A DNA stretch of 64,000 nt from Niabella beijingensis (lineage in GTDB: Bacteria > Bacteroidota > Bacteroidia > Chitinophagales > Chitinophagaceae): positions 3,286,001 through 3,350,000 of the forward strand of contig NZ_JAIQDI010000001.1 of NCBI RefSeq assembly GCF_020034665.1. The letters are read 5' to 3'. Below are positions 1-8,692 of the stretch, in pieces; the first letter of the stretch is position 1, and each line of letters begins with the position of its first letter. The position numbers and the translations under genes are program-made. The notes beneath the pieces are model-generated. The model did no database searches and was not told the origin of the DNA. It saw only the letters and a list, made by a program, of their open reading frames with translations.

Positions 1-711
1 GCCCTCATTTTCTCCGCCGGCCTGGGCACGCGGTTCAAACCCTGGACAGACACACATCCCAAGGCCCTGGCGGTGATCAACGGGAAAAGCCTGTTACAGC
101 GGAATATCGAATACCTGCAGCAATACGGGATCAGCCGGGTGATTGTGAATGTGCATCATTTTGCCGACCAGATCGTAGCAGCCGTTAAAAAGAATAAGGG
201 CTGGGGGAGCGAAGTGCTGATCAGTGATGAGACCGATGCGGTACTCGAAACAGGGGGAGGATTGTTAAAGGCAAAGCCGCTTTTTACGCCCAGCGAACCG
301 TTTATCACCTGCAATGCAGACATACTCACCGACCTGGACATCAATGCGCTGACCCGTTTTCATAACGCCGGTGATGCATTGATTTCAATGATGGTAAGTG
401 GGCGGAAAACTTCCCGTTATCTGCTGTTTGATGAAGCAAATACGCTTTGCGGCTGGCGCAATATTACCACCGGTGAGGAACGGATCTCAAGAACGGCGCA
501 ACCCATGCGGCAACTGGCCTATGACTGTGTGGTGCTCTTTAATTACGCCGTGTTTGATGCCATTCCCTTTACCGGAAAATTCTCACTGATCGATCTGTAC
601 CTGCACCTGGCAAAAGAGCATACCTTGAAAGGCCTGGAACACAAGGATGACCGCTGGGTGGATGTGGGTAAACCGGAGAGTGTGGCAGTGGCAGAAGCAT
701 TGTTTTCATGA
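1..711 (+). CDS. Sugar-1-phosphate nucleotidyltransferase, 5' partial
   Basis: The reading frame is open to the left edge, so the start codon lies outside. Probably only a few residues are missing, because the nucleotide-binding loop SAGLGTRFKPWTD is already at visible residues 5-17. The metal-binding Asp of NADILTDLD is D107, and DVGKPESV lies near the C-terminus. This is the short GT-A nucleotidyltransferase fold, which joins an NTP to a sugar-1-phosphate to give an NDP-sugar. About 236 residues fits MurNAc-1-phosphate uridylyltransferase (MurU, peptidoglycan recycling) or a short mannose-1-phosphate guanylyltransferase. The partner gene that would decide (an AmgK-like kinase) would be upstream and is not visible. 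The family is certain; the substrate is inferred. Confidence 0.85.
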   Translation, partial: ALIFSAGLGTRFKPWTDTHPKALAVINGKSLLQRNIEYLQQYGISRVIVNVHHFADQIVAAVKKNKGWGSEVLISDETDAVLETGGGLLKAKPLFTPSEPFITCNADILTDLDINALTRFHNAGDALISMMVSGRKTSRYLLFDEANTLCGWRNITTGEERISRTAQPMRQLAYDCVVLFNYAVFDAIPFTGKFSLIDLYLHLAKEHTLKGLEHKDDRWVDVGKPESVAVAEALFS

Positions 712-830
712 GACTTTTATAAGCAGCAACATTGCTGTGATCTGGTGAGGAAACGGCGGGTTAACGGTAAAACACACGGCTGTTTATGGACCCGTTATGT
801 TGCTCAATGCCTTTATTTGTTTGATTTCTG

Positions 831-838
831 TAATTTTG
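831..838 (+). promoter_or_regulatory. -7 promoter element (TAATTTTG) of the AraC gene
   Basis: This is an exact match to the Bacteroidota sigma-70 -7 consensus TAnnTTTG. It ends only four bases before the ATG at 843, so transcription would begin at or inside the start codon. No well-spaced -33 TTTG is seen. Confidence 0.5.
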
Positions 839-842
839 TTCC

Positions 843-1754
843 ATGGAAAAAGCAGAAACCGTTGAGGAATTCTATAAAAGGATCAATCACAATACATCAA
901 AATTATCCCTTCATAACGTAGGTCTGGGCCTGGGGCATTTTAATATCTTTCCAAGGGCCTTCTGCTCTCCGCATACCAATTATTCCAGGAGGGATTATTA
1001 TAAGGTCTCCTATATTATCGGTACCGGTAAACTGTATTATGCCAACCAGTGGATCCACATCGACCGTCCGGCATTGATGTTCTCCAATCCTATGGTGCCT
1101 TATTTGTGGGAAGCGGAATCGCCCGAACAGTCGGGATGGTTCTGTCTGTTCACAGAAGATTTTATCCAGCATGATGAACGGATCCTCAGTCTTCAGGATT
1201 CACCACTGTTCAAGGCAGGTGCGCGGCCGGTTTATTTTTTAAACGAAGACCAGCAGGAGGAGATCAGCAGTATCTTCCGTAAGATGCAACAGGAGCTGCA
1301 TTCAGACTATGTGCATAAATTCAACGTGCTGCGTAATTACCTGCACCTGGTCATTCACGAAGCCATGAAATGGTGTGCTACAGACAGGTTTGAAAAACCG
1401 GTAAACGCCAGTGTACGGATCACCAATCTTTTCCTGGACCTGCTCGAACGCCAGTTCCCGATCGATGCACCCGACCTGGTGGTACAGCTGCGTTCCCCCA
1501 AAAGTTTTGCGCATCAGCTCTCCGTGCATGTAAACCATCTCAACCGGTCGGTACGGGAGGTGACCGGCAAAACCACCACCGGGCATATCTCCGACCGGAT
1601 CCTGAAAGAGGCGGTGGCGCTTTTAAGGCATTCCGACTGGAATATTTCGGAGATCGCATACAGCCTGGGTTTTGAATACCCGGCGCACTTTACCAGCTTT
1701 TATAAGAAAAAAACCGGCCAGAGCCCCGCCGCACTTAGAAAATCCATTGTTTGA
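843..1754 (+). CDS. AraC family transcriptional regulator
   Basis: A 303-residue protein with a cupin-like N-terminal sensing half and a C-terminal AraC double helix-turn-helix (about residues 200-303). The second helix-turn-helix carries the family signature, with IAYSLGFEYPAHFTSFYKKK near residues 272-291. It should bind DNA and respond to a small ligand. The next gene on the same strand is an MFS exporter, each with its own -7 element, so control of that exporter is the natural guess; such pairs are common for drug or metabolite efflux. No ligand can be named from the sequence. The start at 843 is the first ATG after the -7 element. Confidence 0.9.
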   Translation: MEKAETVEEFYKRINHNTSKLSLHNVGLGLGHFNIFPRAFCSPHTNYSRRDYYKVSYIIGTGKLYYANQWIHIDRPALMFSNPMVPYLWEAESPEQSGWFCLFTEDFIQHDERILSLQDSPLFKAGARPVYFLNEDQQEEISSIFRKMQQELHSDYVHKFNVLRNYLHLVIHEAMKWCATDRFEKPVNASVRITNLFLDLLERQFPIDAPDLVVQLRSPKSFAHQLSVHVNHLNRSVREVTGKTTTGHISDRILKEAVALLRHSDWNISEIAYSLGFEYPAHFTSFYKKKTGQSPAALRKSIV

Positions 1755-1806
1755 TTTTTGTAAGTATTGGTTTGATTAGAGTAACCGGCGGCTGAAGAAG
1801 CGGTCC

Positions 1807-1814
1807 TAATTTTG
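1807..1814 (+). promoter_or_regulatory. -7 promoter element (TAATTTTG) of the MFS gene
   Basis: A TAnnTTTG match eight bases before the ATG at 1823. It gives the transporter a promoter separate from the upstream regulator, with almost no 5' leader. Confidence 0.5.
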
Positions 1815-1822
1815 CGGTGTAA

Positions 1823-3070
1823 ATGACCCGTATGATTCCTACACAATCCATGATATCCCGTCAGCAGCAGCCCGGAGTAAAACGGCTGCAGGAAAAAAAT
1901 AAAAAGGCAGCCACCCTTATCTCATTTTTGCTCATTCCTTTATCCGGGCTGATAACGGACATCTACCTGCCTTCCATGCCGCACATGGCGCAGGAACTGC
2001 ACCGGCCGGAAGGTGCCATCCAGCTTACATTAACGCTGTTCCTGGTAAGCTATGGCCTGGCACAGTTCGTAACCGGAAGCCTTATCGACAGTTACGGAAG
2101 GTTCCGGCTCACCCTGGTATCCCTTGCTGTTTTCATCGCCAGCAACCTGGTTATCATTTTTACAAAGCAGCTTGAACTGATCTATGCCATGCGCATCGTG
2201 CAGGGCATTACCACCGGCTTTATTGTTGTGGCCAAACGGGCTTTTTTTGTGGATGTATATGAAGGGGAAGAACGGAAACACTATCTCAGCCTGATGTCCA
2301 TCGTATGGTCTTCCGCACCGGTTATTGCCCCTTTTATCGGTGGTTACCTGCAGCAGTATTTCAACTGGCAGGCCAATTTTTATGTGCTGGCCGTATATGG
2401 AGCCCTGATGCTGGCGCTGGAGTGGATCTTTTCAGGAGAAACGGTTCCGGTTTACCGCAATTTTAAATGGAGCTCCATGCTGGGTGATTACCGGGTGATG
2501 CTGCGGAGCCGCACTTTTGCTTATGGTTTATTGATCTGCGGCCTCTGTTATGGCACCACGATGATCTTCGGACTGGCAGGCGCCTTTATCATCGAGCACC
2601 AGATGCATTACTCTTCTGTTGTGGCGGGCTATGGTGCGCTGGTAATGGGGCTGGCATGGATGTGCGGCGGTTTTCTCGGTAAAGCCAGTTTAAATAAAGC
2701 GTTTCTGCCAAAGCTGAGAAGAAGCAACGCTGCGCAGTTATTGGCAACCCTGGGCATGATCATCACAGCGGTATGGTTGCAGAATCTTTATTCCCTGCTG
2801 TTCTTTGCATTCCTGATCCATGTATGCGTCGGGTTCATTTTCAATAATTATTTTGCCTACTGCCTGGGGCGGTTTCCGCAGATGGCCGGGCTGGCCAGCG
2901 GCCTGAGCGGAGGGTCCAACTTTATTATTACAGCTGTTGCCAGTTATTCGGTAGTGGGGATCTTACATCCGCAGTCGCAACAGGGACTAGGATACGGGTA
3001 CCTTATCATGGGGGTTATAGCTTTTTTGATCTTACAGTTATTGCTGAAAAAGCAGCAGGCGCAGGCATAA
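1823..3070 (+). CDS. MFS transporter (DHA1, Bcr/CflA-like)
   Basis: A 415-residue inner-membrane protein with about twelve hydrophobic segments. The first follows a basic, Gln/Lys-rich cytoplasmic N-terminus of about 35 residues. TDIYLPSMPHMAQEL after TM1 and the segment SLIDSYGRFRLTLVS are typical of the drug:H+ antiporter 1 group, where Bcr/CflA members also begin with TDIYLP. The predicted role is proton-driven efflux of a small molecule. It lies 68 bp downstream of the AraC gene. The first ATG is used; M4 and M10 are possible alternatives. The substrate is unknown. Confidence 0.88.
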   Translation: MTRMIPTQSMISRQQQPGVKRLQEKNKKAATLISFLLIPLSGLITDIYLPSMPHMAQELHRPEGAIQLTLTLFLVSYGLAQFVTGSLIDSYGRFRLTLVSLAVFIASNLVIIFTKQLELIYAMRIVQGITTGFIVVAKRAFFVDVYEGEERKHYLSLMSIVWSSAPVIAPFIGGYLQQYFNWQANFYVLAVYGALMLALEWIFSGETVPVYRNFKWSSMLGDYRVMLRSRTFAYGLLICGLCYGTTMIFGLAGAFIIEHQMHYSSVVAGYGALVMGLAWMCGGFLGKASLNKAFLPKLRRSNAAQLLATLGMIITAVWLQNLYSLLFFAFLIHVCVGFIFNNYFAYCLGRFPQMAGLASGLSGGSNFIITAVASYSVVGILHPQSQQGLGYGYLIMGVIAFLILQLLLKKQQAQA

Positions 3071-3180
3071 ATGGTTCGTGTTTTTTGGTGCCGGCAACAG
3101 TGCCTGTGGCAGCCGGGTTGCTACGCTCAGTTCATCGTCCCGGTCATAGGGCATCAGCCTGGCAGGCCCTTTTCATATTA

Positions 3181-3233
3181 TCACTTCTCACATTCACCTC
3201 TCAAATCTCGCATCTCAAATTTCACCTCTCACT
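3181..3233. repeat. Degenerate CTCTCA/CATCTCA-type low-complexity repeat
   Basis: An irregular run of short units of the form CACNTCTCA / AAATCTC, ending 16 bases before the aldo/keto reductase start. It does not code and resembles degenerate intergenic tandem repeats seen in Bacteroidota genomes. The 110 bp before it (3071-3180) holds nothing I recognise. Confidence 0.5.
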
Positions 3234-3249
3234 TTTAAAATAACAAAAC

Positions 3250-4251
3250 ATGAAATACAGAAATCTAGGACAGACCGGTGAGCGTCTTTCGGCCATCGGG
3301 CTGGGTTGTATGGGAATGAGCTTTGCTTATGGTCCCACGGATGATACAGAAAGCATTGCCACCTTGCACAAGGCCCTCGACCGGGGTATCAACTTCTGGG
3401 ATACGGCGGACATGTACGCAGATGGGGCTAACGAGCGGCTGATTTCAAAGGTGCTGGTACCCAATCGCGACAAAGTGTTTATTGCTACTAAATTCGGTTT
3501 TCGGTTTAAGGATGGGGTTGCAGGACCCAATAATGCCGCGGGTACTTATTTTGACGGGAGTCCTGAATGGATGAAACAGGCGGTGGATAAAAGTTTACAG
3601 CGATTGGGAATCGATACCATCGACCTGTACTATGCCCATCGTGTGGATCCGAATGTTCCGGTTGAAGAAATGGTAGGCGCCATGGCAGAGCTGATAAAAG
3701 CCGGAAAAGTCAGATACCTTGGCTTAAGTGAGGCTTCCGCAGCATCCATCCGTAAAGCACATGCCGTGCATCCGATCGCAGCCTTACAAAGCGAATATTC
3801 CTTACTGACGAGAGATGTGGAAGGGGAAATCCTGGCCACGGTCCGTGAACTGGGGATCAGCCTGGTACCTTATTCCCCGTTGGCAAGAGGATTGGTGACC
3901 AATGCACTGAATACGGAATCGCTGGCTGCAGACGATTTCAGAAGGACCCTTCCCCGTTACCAGGAGAATGTTGCAGAAAATAACGCACAGCTGGTGCGTG
4001 CATTCGCTGATCTTGCAAAGGGAAAGAACAGTACTCCCGCACAACTGGCGCTTGCCTGGGTACTGGCACAGGGTGATGATATCATCCCTATTCCAGGAAC
4101 CAAAAAACGGAAATACCTGGAGGAGAACGCTGGTGCGGTGGACATTGAATTGACGCAAAGTGACGTGGAAGCCATCGATTCCATAATAAAAAAATATCCG
4201 GATACCGGCGCACGGTACAGCGAAGGCGCCATGAAACTGGTGAACCATTAA
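3250..4251 (+). CDS. Aldo/keto reductase
   Basis: A 333-residue NAD(P)H-dependent oxidoreductase with the (alpha/beta)8 AKR fold. The N-terminal [12 protein letters not shown] motif is typical of the YakC/AKR13-like group. The catalytic tetrad is intact: D51, Y56 (in [12 protein letters not shown]), K81 (in ATKFGF) and H130 (in YYAHR). It reduces carbonyl groups of aldehydes or ketones in the cytoplasm. It is a monocistronic gene followed by a palindrome. Close relatives are often stress-responsive detoxification enzymes, but the physiological substrate cannot be read from the sequence. Confidence 0.92.
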   Translation: MKYRNLGQTGERLSAIGLGCMGMSFAYGPTDDTESIATLHKALDRGINFWDTADMYADGANERLISKVLVPNRDKVFIATKFGFRFKDGVAGPNNAAGTYFDGSPEWMKQAVDKSLQRLGIDTIDLYYAHRVDPNVPVEEMVGAMAELIKAGKVRYLGLSEASAASIRKAHAVHPIAALQSEYSLLTRDVEGEILATVRELGISLVPYSPLARGLVTNALNTESLAADDFRRTLPRYQENVAENNAQLVRAFADLAKGKNSTPAQLALAWVLAQGDDIIPIPGTKKRKYLEENAGAVDIELTQSDVEAIDSIIKKYPDTGARYSEGAMKLVNH

Positions 4252-4257
4252 AAAAAC

Positions 4258-4286
4258 ACCTGTAAGGTTTTAAAAACCTTACAGGT
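4258..4286. repeat. Perfect 14-bp palindrome (ACCTGTAAGGTTTT / AAAACCTTACAGGT)
   Basis: Two perfect 14-bp arms are separated by one base, seven bases after the reductase stop codon. It can form a strong hairpin in RNA, but no T-run follows, so an intrinsic terminator is not assured. Its core CCTGYRRGGTTT recurs in the inverted repeat at 9527-9567, which suggests a dispersed REP-like element. Confidence 0.7.
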
Positions 4287-4352
4287 CTGTTAATTTCTCA
4301 CTACACTGTTGCGGGTGGGATAAGGTATCGCGTCTTTATCTCAAAACTCAAA

Positions 4353-4433
4353 ATGCTACGTTTATTATTATTACTTGCCCTGCTTCCCCTGGCATGCCGC
4401 CCAAAGAAGCAGCATATTGATCATATTCTGTAA
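4353..4433 (+). pseudogene. 26-codon lipoprotein signal-peptide remnant
   Basis: ATG is followed by a Leu-rich hydrophobic core, then Leu-Ala-Cys at residues 13-15, then RPKKQ, with a stop after residue 26. This is a complete lipoprotein signal peptide with almost no mature protein. It may be the head of a decayed lipoprotein gene. Other frames downstream to about 4566 stay open (up to 63 codons), which fits frameshifts but shows no recognised domain. Confidence 0.3.
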
Positions 4434-4591
4434 CAGAGTCGTTTATGGAAGATGGCCGACCATAATATCCGGTATTGCTGACTCCGGAGGCTACCTTTTG
4501 TATAAGCGGGGAACTGTTTGTCATATTTTACCGGCACAAACGGCAGAAGAGCTATTATTTTGCTAATTTCACCCGGTAAATACTTAGATAT
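4434..4591. other. Non-coding remainder before the M1 peptidase
   Basis: This is the rest of a 340-bp gap (4252-4591) without a convincing gene. Apart from the palindrome and the lipoprotein-like start listed separately, I see only AT-rich leader sequence upstream of the peptidase ATG at 4592. Confidence 0.4.
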
Positions 4592-6541
4592 ATGAAGAAA
4601 AGCAGTCTGCTTGCAGTTTTTGCAATTACATCCCTTTCGGTCTGGTCACAGTCGCATTACAACCATAAGGAAGCATTTGCGCCCCTTTTTTATCCATCAG
4701 GCGGAAATGAGTACCGGAGCGCATCCGGAGAGCCGGGGCCGAAATACTGGCAAAACCGTGCTGATTATAACATTACCAGTACCCTGGACACCACGGGGCA
4801 TACGGTTACGGCAAAAGTGGAAATAACGTATACCAATAACAGTCCGGATAATCTGAAATTCCTCTGGCTGCAGACCGACCAGAACAACTATCGCAAGGAT
4901 TCGAGGGCTACTGCCACAACAACGGCCGCCGGAGGACGCTGGGCCAATGCGATGTTTACAGAAGGTGATGTGATCAAATCCGTAACAATTGACGAAGGCG
5001 CGAAAAAATACAGTCCGCAATATAGCACTACAGACACCCGTACGCAGGTGTGGCTGAACAGCCCGCTGAAAGCCGCGGGGGGTAAACTAAAGCTTACCAT
5101 CGAATATAAATTCACGGTGCCGGAGTACGGTAGCGACCGCATGGGCAGGCTCAACACAAAGAACGGATGGATCTATGAGATCGCACAATGGTTCCCGCGC
5201 ATGGCGGTGTATGATGATATCCAGGGCTGGAACCTGCTGCCTTACCTGGGGCAGGGAGAGTTTTACCTGGAGTACGGTGATATCAGCTTCAGTGTTACGG
5301 CTCCTGCAAATATGATCGTTGTGGGTTCCGGTGAATTGCTGAACCCCGCCGAATGTTTTACCCCCGAAGAAGCAAAACGGTATGCTGCGGCCCGGCTCAG
5401 CGATAAAACGGTAATGATCCGGAGCGCGGAAGAAATAGGCAAAGGAGGCATCAGCAGCAAAAAGGGAACCACCACGTGGAAGTTTAAGATACTGAATACC
5501 CGTGATGTAGCCTGGGGCGCTTCAAACGCTTTTATACTGGACGGTGCAAAGATCGACCTGCCCAGCGGCAAAAAATCAATGGCGCTGAGTGCCTACCCGG
5601 TTGAAAGTGTTGGCACCGATGGCTGGCAGCGCAGCACGGAAATGGTAAAAGGATCGATCGAATTCTATTCTAAAAACCTGTTCGAATTTCCTTATCCTGC
5701 AGCTACGAACGTGGCCGGAATCGTCGGAGGAATGGAATATCCGGGTATCGTGTTCTGTAGTTACAAGTCCAGGGGGAATGGCCTCTGGGGTGTAACGGAC
5801 CATGAATTCGGTCATACCTGGTTCCCGATGATCGTCGGCAGTAACGAGCGCAAATATGCCTGGATGGATGAAGGCTTCAATACCTTTATCAATGATCTTT
5901 CCAGCGCGGCCTTCAATAATGGTGAATTTAAAAAGCACAGCTATTTTGACAATCCCGCGGCGGAACAAACCGTTAAATCGGTGTTTAATGATAAGGGGGA
6001 TATTCTGCTGACGGCACCCGATGTGGTACAACAGGCCAACCTGGGCAATACCGCTTATTTCAAACCTTCCCTTATGCTGCACGCACTGCGGAACTCCGTA
6101 CTGGGCAAAGAACGCTTTGACGCTGCTTTCAGGGAATACATCAGTCGCTGGGCGTTTAAACATCCTACCCCCTGGGATTTTTTCCGGACGATGGAAAATG
6201 TAGGCGGGGAGGACCTTGCCTGGTTCTGGAGAGGATGGGTATTCAATAACTGGAAGATCGACCAGTCGGTACAAAGTGTTAAGTATAAGAACAGCGTACC
6301 CGCAAACGGCGCAGTGATCACGATTGAAAACCTGGAGCAGCAGCCGATGCCGGCAACCGTTCTTGTAAAAGAAAGCAACGGAAAGCAACAGACCACCCAG
6401 CTCCCCGTTGAGATCTGGCAGCGTGGAGGCACCTACACGTTTGAAGTGCCTACCACCACACAGATTACCGAAGTGACCATCGATCCCGAGAAAAAAATGT
6501 TCGACTGGGACCGCTCCAATAATACCTGGACGGGTCAGTAA
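4592..6541 (+). CDS. Secreted M1 family metallopeptidase
   Basis: A 649-residue protein with an N-terminal signal peptide (MKKSSLLAVFAITSLSVWSQ, cleavage about residue 20). It has the M1 gluzincin zinc site: HEFGH at 404-408 and the third ligand E427 in WMDEGF, with the standard 18-residue spacing. GGMEY at 379-383 corresponds to the GAMEN substrate-binding motif. The protein should cut N-terminal residues from peptides in the periplasm or outside the cell. The C-terminal about 90 residues look like a beta-sandwich extension. It is monocistronic and followed by a strong terminator. Confidence 0.93.
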   Translation: MKKSSLLAVFAITSLSVWSQSHYNHKEAFAPLFYPSGGNEYRSASGEPGPKYWQNRADYNITSTLDTTGHTVTAKVEITYTNNSPDNLKFLWLQTDQNNYRKDSRATATTTAAGGRWANAMFTEGDVIKSVTIDEGAKKYSPQYSTTDTRTQVWLNSPLKAAGGKLKLTIEYKFTVPEYGSDRMGRLNTKNGWIYEIAQWFPRMAVYDDIQGWNLLPYLGQGEFYLEYGDISFSVTAPANMIVVGSGELLNPAECFTPEEAKRYAAARLSDKTVMIRSAEEIGKGGISSKKGTTTWKFKILNTRDVAWGASNAFILDGAKIDLPSGKKSMALSAYPVESVGTDGWQRSTEMVKGSIEFYSKNLFEFPYPAATNVAGIVGGMEYPGIVFCSYKSRGNGLWGVTDHEFGHTWFPMIVGSNERKYAWMDEGFNTFINDLSSAAFNNGEFKKHSYFDNPAAEQTVKSVFNDKGDILLTAPDVVQQANLGNTAYFKPSLMLHALRNSVLGKERFDAAFREYISRWAFKHPTPWDFFRTMENVGGEDLAWFWRGWVFNNWKIDQSVQSVKYKNSVPANGAVITIENLEQQPMPATVLVKESNGKQQTTQLPVEIWQRGGTYTFEVPTTTQITEVTIDPEKKMFDWDRSNNTWTGQ

Positions 6542-6585
6542 AACACCGCATAAAAAACGGATGCAACATCCGGTTTATATAACAG

Positions 6586-6627
6586 GCCGCTCTGTTGTTC
6601 CGCCTGGGCAACAGAGCGGCTTTTGTT
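6586..6627 (+). terminator. Intrinsic terminator of the M1 peptidase gene
   Basis: A perfect 12-bp stem (GCCGCTCTGTTG / CAACAGAGCGGC) with an 11-base loop is followed by TTTTGTTT. It lies between convergent genes and the T-run serves the plus strand. Confidence 0.8.
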
Positions 6628-6658
6628 TCAAGTCATTTATGGGCAAAGAAAACAATAC

Positions 6659-7321
6659 TTACTCGGAAGCGGGCTTGGCGCCGGGAAGCCGGCTTTTTAA
6701 AAAGGCAATCTGCCCCCGGTGGTTCGATTCATGTTCGCATACATGAAACCATTTCCAGTAGGTATTCAGCGGCCGGTCGGGTTTCGACCATTTGGGATCC
6801 ACTGCCATCAGCCACTGATCGTCCTTCTTTTTAAATTCGTCCAGCGTTTTGCTTCTTACTTCGGCTATCAGGTCCAGGTAATACCGGATCTCTTTTCCTT
6901 TTATTTCCTTACGGCCTTTGTCGCCCAGTTCCATAGGGGCCTCCCAGCGTTTTTTTTCTTCTTCGTTGAATTCCTGTCGGCCCTCGAACGTGTTGATCTG
7001 GTAAAATTTTTCTGTAGCACCCAGGTGCAGTACCAAGGCGGCAATGGTGTTGGCATGACCGTCCAGCAGGAAATCGATCTGCTCCTGGTTCAGCGACTGT
7101 ACCGATTGAATAACAGTTTGACGGTTATAATTCAGCATGGAAACAAGGGTGCCGATCTGGGGTGAATAACCCTTTACCGGACCGATCATAAAAAGGTCGT
7201 CATTGGCCGGCTGGTTGCCGGCGGCAAAAACGGGAAGCGCTGCTGCAGGCAGGGCGGCAGACAAAGCAAGGGCGGCGCTTCTGGTAATAAAGCTTCTGCG
7301 GTTGTAGATGGATGTGCGCAT
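6659..7321 (-). CDS. Exported DinB family protein
   Basis: A 220-residue protein. The N-terminus NRRSFITRSAALALSAALPA has a twin-arginine-like pair (RR at residues 8-9) followed by a hydrophobic stretch, so Tat or Sec export is likely, with cleavage near AVFAAG (about residues 31-34). The rest resembles the four-helix DinB/YfiT fold, which binds a metal through three histidines. Candidate ligands lie in the segment around AALVLHLG and in HESNHRGQIAFLK near the C-terminus. DinB-like proteins are often thiol-dependent transferases, but no reaction can be assigned. An exported DinB domain is common in Bacteroidota. Confidence 0.8.
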   Translation of the reverse strand: MRTSIYNRRSFITRSAALALSAALPAAALPVFAAGNQPANDDLFMIGPVKGYSPQIGTLVSMLNYNRQTVIQSVQSLNQEQIDFLLDGHANTIAALVLHLGATEKFYQINTFEGRQEFNEEEKKRWEAPMELGDKGRKEIKGKEIRYYLDLIAEVRSKTLDEFKKKDDQWLMAVDPKWSKPDRPLNTYWKWFHVCEHESNHRGQIAFLKSRLPGAKPASE

Positions 7322-7369
7322 GGTGTGATGGGTTTAAGGAAGAGCAATACAATCTACAAAATACGACAA

Positions 7370-7939
7370 TTATTTGATAACAATATCATATTTATCCAGC
7401 AGGCCCGCCACATGCATCAGACTGAATTTTGCCTTTCTGATCCGGTTCTTTTCCGGATCGATCCGGTAATTGTACGAGCTGCTAAGATCGGCTTTCTCCA
7501 GGTTGGTATTTTCAAATCTCGCGTCGGTAAAGTCACAGTTGTCGAATAAAAGAGTGCTGCAATCGGCATCCGTAAAATCAACCTCTTTCAAAATACAATT
7601 ACGGAAGATGGAATGTTTCAGTTTTAGTGTATAAAAAGAACTGAGGGTGAGCGTGCTGTTTTCGAACTGCGGGGTGAATAGAAAAGTCTGGGCCTCTTCA
7701 AACCGGAGCCCCACAAGCTTGCAGTTTTTAAAAACGGTGTTCTGAAAGGAGGCCTTTTCAATACTGCACCCGCTCATGTTGCAGTCTTCAAAATGACAAT
7801 CAATAAAATTGATGGAGGCGATGGATGCATTGGCAAAATCACAGCTTTTAAAACGGCAGCCTTCATAATCACCTTTCGGAAGGGTGTTCCGGACATAGTC
7901 CTGTTTTTCATAAACGAGGTCTTCAAAATACGGGCTCAT
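7370..7939 (-). CDS. Pentapeptide repeat protein
   Basis: A 189-residue protein almost wholly built from A(D/N)LXX-type pentapeptides, for example CDFAN, CHFED, VDFTD, CDFTD, NLEKADLSS. These predict a right-handed quadrilateral beta-helix. The start at 7939 (MSPYFEDLVYEKQ) is preferred over an upstream TTG because the TTG lies inside the -7 element. Qnr and McbG, which shield DNA gyrase, have the same fold and similar length, but the fold is also found in proteins of unknown role. No membrane segment or signal peptide is seen. Its gene lies alone between the DinB and ExbD genes. Confidence 0.88.
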   Translation of the reverse strand: MSPYFEDLVYEKQDYVRNTLPKGDYEGCRFKSCDFANASIASINFIDCHFEDCNMSGCSIEKASFQNTVFKNCKLVGLRFEEAQTFLFTPQFENSTLTLSSFYTLKLKHSIFRNCILKEVDFTDADCSTLLFDNCDFTDARFENTNLEKADLSSSYNYRIDPEKNRIRKAKFSLMHVAGLLDKYDIVIK

Positions 7940-7948
7940 CTTTTTATT

Positions 7949-7956
7949 CAAAGATA
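7949..7956 (-). promoter_or_regulatory. -7 promoter element (TATCTTTG) of the pentapeptide gene
   Basis: A TAnnTTTG match on the minus strand, nine bases upstream of the ATG at 7939. This supports the shorter start of the pentapeptide-repeat protein. Confidence 0.5.
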
Positions 7957-8027
7957 GTTTTCAAAAGGGGTAAAAAAAATTTATGGAATCTGCGAGGCCT
8001 GCGGTCTAAATGATAAACACATAAACT

Positions 8028-8603
8028 ATGAGCAGCATGGAGGCGCTGGCATTGCCGGCCGGCCGCAAACCAAAGACAGGACTGCGTTTCAGACGCGCCG
8101 CAATCAGAATCGATATGACACCGATGGTGGACCTGGGGTTTTTGCTGATCACTTTTTTTATCTATACAAGTGCGATGAGTGATCCGTCCACCATGGATCT
8201 GTTCATGCCCAAGGACGGTCCGCCGGTAAATACGGCTGCTTCAGGCGCATTCACCGTTCTTATTGGTAATAACGGGGCCGTTGCTTACTATGAAAATGAA
8301 CTGGAGCCGGATGCTTCCAATCTGCACCGCATCCGGCCCGAAGCATTAAGGGCCGCATTAATGAAAAAGAAAAAAGAAGTGATCGCACAATACGTACGGG
8401 ATCCGGATTGCGAAGCAAAAGCGCTATCAGAAAAGCGGTCACCGGATGATTGCCGGCAGCGTAAACTTATGGTAATGATCAAGCCGGGAAAGAATGCCGA
8501 TTATAAAACAGTGGTAGGAGTACTGGATGAGATGGTGATCAATAAAATCGCCCGGTATGCCCTGGTGACTCCAGATGTGGATGAACTGAAATACATTCCC
8601 TGA
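8028..8603 (+). CDS. ExbD/TolR family biopolymer transport protein
   Basis: A 191-residue inner-membrane protein with a cytoplasmic basic N-terminus, one membrane segment (about residues 38-55) and a periplasmic domain. IDMTPMVDLGFLLITFF holds the conserved Asp that carries protons in ExbD/TolR. ExbD works with ExbB to power TonB at the outer membrane. A tonB-like gene follows 90 bp downstream on the same strand, but no exbB is next to it. The periplasmic domain is longer than in classical ExbD and includes the Cys-containing segment DPDCEAKALSEKRSPDDCRQ. Start at 8028; M4 is an alternative. Confidence 0.9.
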   Translation: MSSMEALALPAGRKPKTGLRFRRAAIRIDMTPMVDLGFLLITFFIYTSAMSDPSTMDLFMPKDGPPVNTAASGAFTVLIGNNGAVAYYENELEPDASNLHRIRPEALRAALMKKKKEVIAQYVRDPDCEAKALSEKRSPDDCRQRKLMVMIKPGKNADYKTVVGVLDEMVINKIARYALVTPDVDELKYIP

Positions 8604-8692
8604 CCCGGTTTTAAACGAAGGACACCTTACTCCTGAAGATCGTTTCCGGAGCAGGACCCACTATGTCTTTTAAACAACTAAAACGATAAATT

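Noticed and set aside
4258..4286. Palindrome as an intrinsic terminator
   Set aside because: The stem is perfect but no T-run follows, so it is listed as a repeat and not as a terminator.
5576..6388. 270-codon open frame on the minus strand inside the M1 peptidase gene
   Set aside because: Antisense to the catalytic region with intact HEFGH site; no coherent protein features.
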